Source: Bacteroidales bacterium
GTDB taxonomy: Bacteria > Bacteroidota > Bacteroidia > Bacteroidales > JAAUTT01
Direction of reading: 5' to 3'
Length of the DNA: 12,849 nt
Assembly: GCA_025350365.1 (NCBI GenBank)
Contig: JANXXY010000351.1
Span: 1-12,849 of the forward strand
Positions 7,342-12,849 of this stretch are shown piece by piece; the first letter of the stretch is position 1, and each line of letters begins with the position of its first letter. The position numbers and the translations under genes were made by a program. The notes below the pieces were generated by a model. It worked only from the letters and a program-made list of their open reading frames with translations. It had not been told where the DNA came from and made no database searches.

Positions 7342-7881
7342 ATGAAGATTTCTCAGATTGTAACAGCAATTACAGTGATATTATTTTGCCATTCCTGCTT
7401 TTCTGATGATCAAGGCGAAATGAAAAAAGCGGATAGAAGTAAATTTTCACCTGCATCGATATTGCCGCAAAGCAAGCCTGTTAAACAGATTAAGGGTCAG
7501 GTATTGTATCTTCCGGTTTATTCCGTTATTCCTCACACCGAAGGCGCCAATCAGTATCCATTGAGCGCTTTTATGGCTATTCACAATACCGATTTCCATA
7601 CCCGGATCACCATAAAGTACGTATATTATTTTGACACAGATGGAAACCTGGTAAAAGATTTTACAGATGCTCACTCAATTTCTATAAATCCGTTGGCTAC
7701 CAAGCACTTTTTTATTCCTGAAAGCGACAATAGTGGCATTGGTGCAAATTTTATTGTGGCTTGGCAAGCTGATAGTTTGGTAAATGAGCCTTTAATTGAA
7801 TCTGTTATGACAGGCCTTACAAATGGACAGGGGGTTTCATTTTTAAGTACAGGGAAAGTGCTTTCCGAAATCATTAAATAA
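7342..7881 (+). CDS. DUF3124 family lipoprotein
   Basis: A 179-residue protein of unknown function. The N-terminus has a short signal (about 5-18, ITVILFCHSC) with Cys19 as probable lipid-attachment site; the lipobox is imperfect, with histidine-serine before the cysteine. The rest (about 50-175) is one DUF3124-type domain. Its recognisable parts are YLPVYS near 56-61, AIHNTD (79-84) introducing a beta-sandwich-like core, YYFDTDG (95-101), SGIGANFIVAW (131-141) and a C-terminal GQGVSF (162-167). Charged residues SDDQGE follow the lipidated cysteine. The start is the ATG that directly follows the repeat block. The neighbouring plus-strand gene is also a lipoprotein, but the 147-base gap leaves co-transcription open. 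No biochemical role is known to me for this family. Confidence 0.85.
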   Translation: MKISQIVTAITVILFCHSCFSDDQGEMKKADRSKFSPASILPQSKPVKQIKGQVLYLPVYSVIPHTEGANQYPLSAFMAIHNTDFHTRITIKYVYYFDTDGNLVKDFTDAHSISINPLATKHFFIPESDNSGIGANFIVAWQADSLVNEPLIESVMTGLTNGQGVSFLSTGKVLSEIIK

Positions 7882-8028
7882 TAATGGAATAAAAATTTTA
7901 AACACGAAACACAAAGAATTTGTTGCATGTTGGAAAGTTTGCTTCATTCTATTAATTTTATACCGGTAAAATCGATTAAACATAATTTAACCAATCTGTC
8001 AATATAATAATCAATTAAAATACACTTA

Positions 8029-9126
8029 ATGAGAAAATTATTAATTGTTGCTTTTATTCTTATAATAACTTTTTCCTGCAACAATAATCCTTCCGTAAAC
8101 CCAAAAAAAACAACAGATCAGGATACTCAAAACGAAACATCCTCAATAAAAGGTTTTATTGTAGTAAGTCCTATAAAATATGCTAAATTTACTGTTGGGC
8201 AACAATTTGTTGTTCAGTTATCATCCATTGATTCTACCAAAAAAATTGATTCAGTTCGAATATATCTTGGAAACAAAAATTATAAAACTCAACCGGGGGG
8301 TTTAAGCTTTCCTTTAACAATAGCCGATGAAAGCCTCGGAAAACAAACACTTTCTATTATTGCTTTTTTTCGTGATAAAACACAACAATCGGAAAGCATG
8401 GAGGTGATGGTTCTTTCTGATATCACACCTGTAACTATCCCTTTTAAAGTTGTGAATGTTTATCCCCATTCGGCGGAAAGCTATACCGAGGGTCTGCTTT
8501 TTGATAATAATTTTTTATATGAAGGCACTGGCCTGGAGGGGAAATCGAAACTATTAAAATATGAATATAAAACAGGCAAAGTATTGCAGGAATTCAGCAT
8601 GACACCTGAAATATTCGGTGAGGGCATTGCCATCATCAATGATAAGCTTTATCAGCTGACATACCGATCAAAGGTTGGCTTTGTATATGATAAGAAAACA
8701 TTCAAAGAAATTCGAAAATTCGATTATCCAATTGAAACGGAAGGTTGGGGACTAACTACCAATGGGAAAGACCTTATCATGAGTAATGGTTCCTATAGAC
8801 TGAAAGTGTTGGATACTGCCTATATTCAATTTGTGAGGGAAATTCAGGTTTGTGATCATTTTAATGCTGTCGATAGCCTTAACGAACTTGAATTTGTAAA
8901 CGGTGTTATTTACGCCAACATTTGGCAAACCAATAAAATAGTTAAAATCGACTATAAAACGGGAAAGGCGTTGGGATATATTAACTTATCATCAATTGTT
9001 CCTCCGGAAGAAAGAGGAAGTAATGCTAATGTTCTAAACGGTATTGCTTACAATCCTTCAACGGGTAATTTATTTGTTACCGGAAAATGTTGGAAAAAAC
9101 TGTTTGAGATTAAACTGGAAAAATAA
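8029..9126 (+). CDS. Glutaminyl-peptide cyclotransferase (beta-propeller QC family), lipoprotein
   Basis: A 365-residue lipoprotein: signal MRKLLIVAFILIITFSC with Cys17 lipidated, then a polar N/Q/K/T linker (18-40). A beta-rich N-terminal domain of Ig-like appearance follows (about 41-132). The C-terminal part (about 138-363) matches the glutamine cyclotransferase family (plant and bacterial type, five-bladed propeller). It contains SYTEGLLF (151-158), LYEGTGLEGKSKL (163-175), EGWGLTTNG (238-246) and NELEFVNGVIYANIWQTNKI (285-304). This enzyme class turns N-terminal glutamine into pyroglutamate with release of ammonia. In this phylum the target set is secreted proteins whose signal peptidase cut leaves glutamine first. 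The lipid anchor places it facing the periplasm. ATG start; no clear promoter box in the 147-base gap upstream. Confidence 0.88.
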   Translation: MRKLLIVAFILIITFSCNNNPSVNPKKTTDQDTQNETSSIKGFIVVSPIKYAKFTVGQQFVVQLSSIDSTKKIDSVRIYLGNKNYKTQPGGLSFPLTIADESLGKQTLSIIAFFRDKTQQSESMEVMVLSDITPVTIPFKVVNVYPHSAESYTEGLLFDNNFLYEGTGLEGKSKLLKYEYKTGKVLQEFSMTPEIFGEGIAIINDKLYQLTYRSKVGFVYDKKTFKEIRKFDYPIETEGWGLTTNGKDLIMSNGSYRLKVLDTAYIQFVREIQVCDHFNAVDSLNELEFVNGVIYANIWQTNKIVKIDYKTGKALGYINLSSIVPPEERGSNANVLNGIAYNPSTGNLFVTGKCWKKLFEIKLEK

Positions 9127-9165
9127 CCTCCTGATAGCATTCACTATTAATAAAATACCGTTTTC

Positions 9166-10422
9166 GTGATAAAATATGATGTAATAGTTGTTGGAGCCGG
9201 ACCAGCCGGATTAATTGCTGCCGGTCATGCTGCCGAGCTAGGAGCTAAGGTGTTATTGCTCGAAAAAATGGAAAGAGCAGGACGGAAACTTCTTATTACA
9301 GGCAAAGGTCGATGCAACATCACTAACGATGCCAGTGCGTCGGAATTCTTCAAGCACATCTATCCCAATGGACGATTTCTAAAACATGCTTTTGGTGAGT
9401 TTTTCTCAAAAGATATTGTTGAACTGCTCAATAAACAGGGAGTTGAAACTATAGTTGAACGTGGCGACAGGGTGTTTCCGGTGAGCAATAACGCTGCCGA
9501 TGTAGTTCAGGCATTGCTTTCGTGGGTAACAGGTAACAAAGTTGATGTGCGGTATGGATGTAAGGTCGGGAAACTAGTGACTAAGGACAGTGTTATCTCG
9601 GGTGTCTTGGTTACTAATCAGGGAGTTAGTACAGAGATTTCCGCCGATCATGTCATTGTTTGCACTGGTGGTAGTTCTTATCCGGCCACCGGATCTTCAG
9701 GCGATGGTTATCTTTTTTCAAAAGCATTGGGTCATACAATCGAAACTGTGCGACCGGCATTGGTTCCGATTGAAACAGCAGGAAACCTTGCGGAACAGCT
9801 TCAGGGATTGAGTTTAAAAAATGTGAATGCTGTTGTTTGGGTAAACGACAAAAAGTATAAAGAAGAATTTGGCGAAATGTTATTTACACATTTTGGTTTA
9901 TCAGGGCCAATTATCCTCACCTTAAGTCGTTTTGTTGTTGATGAAATAAGTAAAAAAAATAAGGTTGAAATCTCGATTGATTTGAAACCGGCACTGGACG
10001 ATCTAAAGCTTGATGCCCGCTTGCTTCGCGATCTGACAGAGCATGGTAAAAAACAAATGGAGAATATTTTTAAGCTTTGGCTACCATCGAAAATGATTTC
10101 GGTTTTTATAGCTAAAGTTGGTTTGGATGCATCAAAAGAAGGACATCAATTGAATGCTAATGAGCGCAAACGCATCAGAATTTTGATGAAGGATTTTAGA
10201 TTGACGGTTACCGGACATCGTTCATTTAAGGAAGCTATAATAACGGCAGGAGGCATTAGTACCAACGAAATTGATTCAAAGACAATGGAATCGAAATTAA
10301 TAAAAAATCTTTATTTTGCCGGAGAAGTCATTGATTTAGATGCTGATACCGGAGGTTTTAATTTACAAATTGCCTATTCAACGGGATGGCTGGCGGCTAA
10401 ATTTTGTGTTCAACGGAAGTAA
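9166..10422 (+). CDS. BaiN/YhiN/HI0933-type FAD-dependent oxidoreductase
   Basis: A 418-residue cytoplasmic flavoprotein. The N-terminal Rossmann fold has GAGPAG (10-15) and Glu33 at the end of strand 2 for the FAD ribose. The family signature AGRKLLITGKGRCNITN lies at 38-54. The central domain contains FTHFGLSGP, and the C-terminal FAD segment is YFAGEVIDLDADTGGFN (383-399). Length is typical of the HI0933-like family. Members are annotated as NAD(P)/FAD-dependent oxidoreductases; one clostridial relative (BaiN) acts in bile acid dehydroxylation, but most have no proven substrate and I assign none. The start is GTG at 9166: it gives exactly the short N-terminus expected before the Rossmann strand, and no in-frame ATG precedes it. 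It follows the cyclase gene by 39 bases with no terminator between, so the two are probably co-transcribed. Confidence 0.88.
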   Translation: MIKYDVIVVGAGPAGLIAAGHAAELGAKVLLLEKMERAGRKLLITGKGRCNITNDASASEFFKHIYPNGRFLKHAFGEFFSKDIVELLNKQGVETIVERGDRVFPVSNNAADVVQALLSWVTGNKVDVRYGCKVGKLVTKDSVISGVLVTNQGVSTEISADHVIVCTGGSSYPATGSSGDGYLFSKALGHTIETVRPALVPIETAGNLAEQLQGLSLKNVNAVVWVNDKKYKEEFGEMLFTHFGLSGPIILTLSRFVVDEISKKNKVEISIDLKPALDDLKLDARLLRDLTEHGKKQMENIFKLWLPSKMISVFIAKVGLDASKEGHQLNANERKRIRILMKDFRLTVTGHRSFKEAIITAGGISTNEIDSKTMESKLIKNLYFAGEVIDLDADTGGFNLQIAYSTGWLAAKFCVQRK

Positions 10423-10444
10423 AATGTTTAACCGGATTATTAAA

Positions 10445-10468
10445 TTAAAAACGGCAAATCTTATTGCC
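10445..10468 (-). terminator. Weak hairpin terminator of the glycosidase gene
   Basis: In the 50-base gap between converging genes, GGCAA (10453-10457) can pair with TTGCC (10464-10468). Reading leftward on the minus strand the stem is followed by GTTTTTAATTT. The stem is short (5-6 pairs) and lies right after the stop of the glycosidase gene. It could stop transcription from that side; no T-run follows on the plus strand. Confidence 0.45.
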
Positions 10469-10472
10469 AACG

Positions 10473-11954
10473 CTATCTGGTAAACCAGTTTGACAATCTC
10501 CAGGTTTGGTTTATGGTAGTGAGTGTAAAAATTGTTTTCTCGGGAATGAATGAAACCACTTTTTCATCGGGTTCATAAGTGGTTACTTTTAAACAGTCAT
10601 CTTTTTGGTTTGTACGGTAATAAACTACTTTTTGGTTGTAGCCACTAATATGCAGATCGGGAAGGTTAACGGTTAGCTCCACATTCGATTCTGTATTGTT
10701 CATACCTACAATTGTAAAATCTTTGCCATTCCCCGAAACAAAAGCCATTACCATGAAATTTTTAAAGGGATCGTGCCATTGTTTATAAACATCGTAATAG
10801 GAGGATTGAGGAGCTCGCAATTCAGCCATGTACCAACCCGGTTTAATGAACTGAAACAATTGTTTTGCCGCATAAAATCGCTTTTTGGGATAATATGTCC
10901 ATTTTGAGGTATCTGTTTTTAACAACCCATATGTGGCCCAGGCGGTATCGTGTTCATGAAAATTATCAAAAGCGTCCCATGCCAATCCTGCTGAAAAACC
11001 GTCGTGCAGGCATTTAAGTAATCTCCTTGTGGATCTCCATGCAAATTCAAATTCAACTTCACCTGTCTGGTCTAAATCGCCATATTCGGTCATCCAAACC
11101 GAAGAATTGTTAAACTGACTTTTTACTACATGACTTACAAATTTAGCATTTTCGGTTTCGCTTTTGTACCAATTTTCCGAATCGCCAATATCACTATTGC
11201 CATAAGTGTGAGTTCCGAATACCATCAAACGTTTAACCATAGAAGTGTCTGCGAGCAATGCATCTAACCTGTGACATTGGGGATTCGAATCATCAGGTAC
11301 AATGAGTTTGATATCTTTTAAACCATATTTATTTAGTTTTTTAATGATGGCTTTGGTTGCCATCACAATCTCATCAACATTAATTTTAGGCCCTTCAGGA
11401 TAACCCAAATCAGTTTCATTAAAAGGTGCCAGCATCGAAAATTTTAATAGTTGATTATCACGAGCATGGAAGAGCATGGTGGCAATCATTTCGGCATATC
11501 CATCAAAATCAACCAGATGCTGAGGTTCAACTACACTGCCTAAAGCAGGATGAATTCGTCCGCTTACATTAAAAAACGGTTCAATACCTTTCTCATTCAG
11601 GTAACGAAATGTTTCCCAGGCATCGGCAAAAACTTTCGAATGATAAACGCTATCAAGATATTGCCTGGGATATGTTCCCTCAGAGTTTCTGCGTGAAGGA
11701 TCAAGCCAATTGGCGAGTCCGGTACAATCAAAACGAAAAAGTCTGGCACCCAGGTCGTCCACTAATTTGTCAATGGCTGGTTTTAACTTACCATCGTTCC
11801 ATTGTGCCGGGGAAATGTTTACTCCAAAACCGTCAATACGTTGAAATCTATTTGTTGCAAAAAGAGTAAGGGTTTTCTTTAATGGAGGTGCAGACGTTCT
11901 CAGACAACTTGAAAGTAATGTTAAACATAAAAGTACCGGCAGGAGTTTTTTCAT
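10473..11954 (-). CDS. GH30-like clan GH-A glycoside hydrolase, lipoprotein
   Basis: A 493-residue secreted glycosidase. The N-terminus MKKLLPVLLCLTLLSSC is a lipoprotein signal with Cys17 lipidated. A (beta/alpha)8 catalytic domain follows (about 36-370), opening with RIDGFGVNISPAQW as in GH30-type enzymes. The two clan GH-A glutamates are visible: acid/base Glu180 in APFNETD at the end of strand 4, and nucleophile Glu290 in WMTEYGD at strand 7. The C-terminal part (about 375-490) is beta-rich and resembles the side beta-sandwich of GH30. Substrate (glucan, xylan, galactan or fucosyl/xylosyl linkages) cannot be told from sequence. It stands alone: there are no SusC/SusD pair, sigma/anti-sigma or hybrid two-component genes in the window. 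ATG start with A-rich leader and no Shine-Dalgarno; promoter not identified. Confidence 0.85.
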   Translation of the reverse strand: MKKLLPVLLCLTLLSSCLRTSAPPLKKTLTLFATNRFQRIDGFGVNISPAQWNDGKLKPAIDKLVDDLGARLFRFDCTGLANWLDPSRRNSEGTYPRQYLDSVYHSKVFADAWETFRYLNEKGIEPFFNVSGRIHPALGSVVEPQHLVDFDGYAEMIATMLFHARDNQLLKFSMLAPFNETDLGYPEGPKINVDEIVMATKAIIKKLNKYGLKDIKLIVPDDSNPQCHRLDALLADTSMVKRLMVFGTHTYGNSDIGDSENWYKSETENAKFVSHVVKSQFNNSSVWMTEYGDLDQTGEVEFEFAWRSTRRLLKCLHDGFSAGLAWDAFDNFHEHDTAWATYGLLKTDTSKWTYYPKKRFYAAKQLFQFIKPGWYMAELRAPQSSYYDVYKQWHDPFKNFMVMAFVSGNGKDFTIVGMNNTESNVELTVNLPDLHISGYNQKVVYYRTNQKDDCLKVTTYEPDEKVVSFIPEKTIFTLTTINQTWRLSNWFTR

Positions 11955-11998
11955 GAGAAAATATTTATTTTAAACAAACTATTACAACACTTCGTTAA

Positions 11999-12032
11999 AT
12001 TTGAAAATTTGAAAATGAGATAATTTGAAAAT
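11999..12032. repeat. ATTTGAAAAT short repeats, three copies
   Basis: ATTTGAAAAT occurs at 11999, 12007 and 12023, so the units are spaced 8 and then 16 bases apart. It lies 45-78 bases upstream of the glycosidase start codon. Simple repeats of this kind are, to my recollection, frequent in intergenic DNA of Bacteroidota, so I give no specific role. Confidence 0.6.
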
Positions 12033-12077
12033 GAATAGCTAATAATTAATTACGATAATTTTAATTTTTAAATTTAC

Positions 12078-12090
12078 ACTGATTATCAGT
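12078..12090. promoter_or_regulatory. 13-base perfect palindrome, possible operator
   Basis: ACTGAT-T-ATCAGT is a perfect 6-1-6 inverted repeat with no T-run after it, so it is not a terminator. It lies about 125 bases upstream of the glycosidase start. The size and symmetry suit a dimeric DNA-binding regulator, but no second copy or regulator gene is present, and it may be chance in AT-rich DNA. Confidence 0.25.
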
Positions 12091-12147
12091 ACTTAAAAAA
12101 ATTTACCGAAGTATTGATATTAATTTCGTTAATAATATACGATGAAT

Positions 12148-12309
12148 TTAATAATGGAACATCGTTGAGCCTTGGCGAATGCGTAAACTTGTACTAGCCT
12201 TTACGATACCTTTTGACTAATCGTCGAATTTGACAACATACTCTGCGAATATATCTTTTAATTTGATTCCATATTGTTCGGATTTAGTTAAACTTCTTTT
12301 ACTTTTCGC
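12148..12309 (-). pseudogene. Possible coding relic, unrecognised
   Basis: On the minus strand one frame reads 30 codons from just after a stop at 12310-12312 (AKSKRSLTKSEQYGIKLKDI, then FAEYVVKFDD). It meets a single TAG at 12217-12219 and continues 22 codons (from SKGIVKASTSLRIRQG) to a TAA at 12148-12150. There is no ATG, GTG or TTG that would begin the first part. The composition is protein-like and GC is locally higher than in the flanks. I do not recognise a family. It could equally be a chance open frame. Confidence 0.25.
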
Positions 12310-12327
12310 TTATAACAAAAATATACC

Positions 12328-12345
12328 TTTCTTTTTAAAAAGAAA
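12328..12345. repeat. 18-base perfect palindrome
   Basis: TTTCTTTTT followed directly by AAAAAGAAA makes a perfect loopless palindrome. Without a loop it is not a terminator; it could be a symmetric binding site or chance in a very AT-rich stretch. A small CCCAA / TTGGG inverted repeat follows at 12359-12370. Confidence 0.4.
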
Positions 12346-12576
12346 ATATTGTGGTAAGCCCAAAATTGGGTTAAATACTGAATATTAATAAATAATAAAT
12401 ATAAGTAACACTTTAACAACTTATTTTTTACTCTTCAAAAACTTTTAACATGACGAATAAAGCATTGCTATAAAGTAATTTTGGTTAAATTGTGAATGGA
12501 ACACAAATTTAAAAGCCAACACTTTCCAATCATGGTAAAAAAGTTAAGGGGTATGTTATTTATTTCTAACTATACA

Positions 12577-12584
12577 TATATTTG
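12577..12584 (+). promoter_or_regulatory. Candidate -7 box before the WYL relic
   Basis: TATATTTG is an exact TAnnTTTG match. Transcription would start near 12591 and run toward the ATG at 12631, which opens only a 28-codon frame ending at 12717. No TTG-type -33 element is visible at normal spacing. It may be the surviving promoter of a decayed gene. Confidence 0.3.
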
Positions 12585-12673
12585 TTATGTTTTATATGAC
12601 TAAAGAAACCTCGGAGATAGTTTGCACAATATGAAAAATAAGACACTAAACGATATTTCAGCCTCACTATTAA

Positions 12674-12849
12674 CTGAACTTAACAGTAGAGACAAAAATC
12701 TCGAAGAAACACTTTAGTATTCCGGCAAACTTCGATGTAAACGAATACTTCCGGTATTGCTTTGGTATAAAAAGCCCTAACGAACATAAGCCAGAGGAGG
12801 TAGTTTTATCTTTCAATCCGTTACAAGGAAAGTATATAAAAACATTACC
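12674..12849 (+). pseudogene. WYL-domain transcriptional regulator, broken 5' side (runs off window)
   Basis: This frame reads 58 residues to the window edge. It includes KKHFSIPANFDVNEYFRYCF and, after a short gap, PEEVVLSFNPLQGKYIKTL. These fit the junction between the WYL domain and the C-terminal WCX domain in WYL-type regulators of Bacteroidota. Intact members have an N-terminal helix-turn-helix domain and the WYL core before this point, over 150 residues, and none of that is present. The frame meets TAA at 12671-12673 and another stop shortly before, and no ATG, GTG or TTG opens it. Upstream frames show no likeness I recognise. The piece is therefore a 5'-truncated or frameshifted remnant, unless the missing part was lost by assembly error. 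The rest of its C-terminus should lie to the right of the window. Confidence 0.62.

Larger units (their letters stand above)
11955..12849. other. Long AT-rich region without an intact gene
   Basis: About 900 bases upstream of the glycosidase gene contain no open frame with a start and a recognisable product. It holds short octamer repeats (11999-12032), a 13-base palindrome (12078-12090), a minus-strand coding-like relic (12148-12309), an 18-base palindrome (12328-12345), one TAnnTTTG box (12577-12584) and a broken WYL-regulator end (12674-12849). Around 12160-12250 the sequence is visibly less AT-rich than its surroundings, as expected for decayed coding DNA. No tRNA-like cloverleaf, transposase or long terminal repeat was seen. 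Confidence 0.7.

Noticed and set aside
7882..8028. Promoter for the glutaminyl cyclase gene
   Set aside because: I found no TAnnTTTG match in the gap, only partial ones such as TAATTTAA, so none is annotated.
12359..12370. Terminator hairpin CCCAA / TTGGG
   Set aside because: The loop would be only two bases, no T-run follows on either strand, and no intact gene ends there.
12631..12717. A 28-codon ATG frame (MKNKTLNDISASLLTELNSR and on) as a small protein or as the N-terminus of the WYL gene
   Set aside because: It is too short to judge, overlaps the WYL relic in another frame, and joining the two by a frameshift would still lack the helix-turn-helix and WYL core.

Overview
The window looks like a chromosomal segment of a Bacteroidota (Bacteroidetes) genome, probably from the Bacteroidia. 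The support is low GC with very AT-rich gaps, translation starts preceded by A/T-rich leaders with no Shine-Dalgarno, two TAnnTTTG-type -7 boxes, several lipoproteins with short N-termini, a MacAB-like operon with two permease genes, and a secreted protein whose predicted signal-peptide cleavage leaves an N-terminal glutamine. No rRNA, tRNA, CRISPR array, insertion sequence, integrase or phage gene was seen.

Layout from left to right. The window opens inside the 3' end of an RlmD/RumA-type 23S rRNA uracil-5 methyltransferase (+, ends 123). A terminator hairpin then faces a four-gene minus-strand operon: ABC ATPase (4629-3934), FtsX/MacB-type permease B (3922-2690), paralogous permease A (2624-1338) and HlyD/MacA-type membrane fusion protein (1269-190). 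Next is a minus-strand pair of FKBP-type peptidyl-prolyl isomerases, one probably soluble in the periplasm (6352-5579) and one a lipoprotein (5534-4821), closed by a strong hairpin terminator near 4777-4796. From 6532 four genes run on the plus strand: a YjjG-like HAD nucleotidase, a DUF3124 lipoprotein, a lipoprotein of the beta-propeller glutaminyl-cyclase family, and a BaiN/YhiN/HI0933-type FAD flavoprotein. Converging on them is a minus-strand GH30-like clan GH-A glycosidase lipoprotein (11954-10473).

The last 900 bases (11955-12849) hold no intact gene. They contain simple TTTGAAAA repeats, two perfect palindromes, a start-less minus-strand coding-like stretch with one internal stop (12148-12309), and at the very end a plus-strand stretch that reads as the C-terminal part of a WYL-domain transcriptional regulator, broken by stops on its 5' side and cut by the window edge.

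Most of the genes belong to the cell envelope and periplasm: export or lipid handling (the MacAB-like operon), protein folding (the FKBPs), N-terminal pyroglutamate formation (the QC) and glycan cleavage (the GH30-like enzyme). One functional link is worth noting: the soluble FKBP is predicted to be cleaved as ...SIA|Q, which would make it a substrate for the glutaminyl cyclase encoded about 1.7 kb away. I see no clear new defence or mobile system. The least explained parts are the decayed 3' region, the 30-base repeats before the DUF3124 gene, and the two-permease transporter without an outer-membrane partner.
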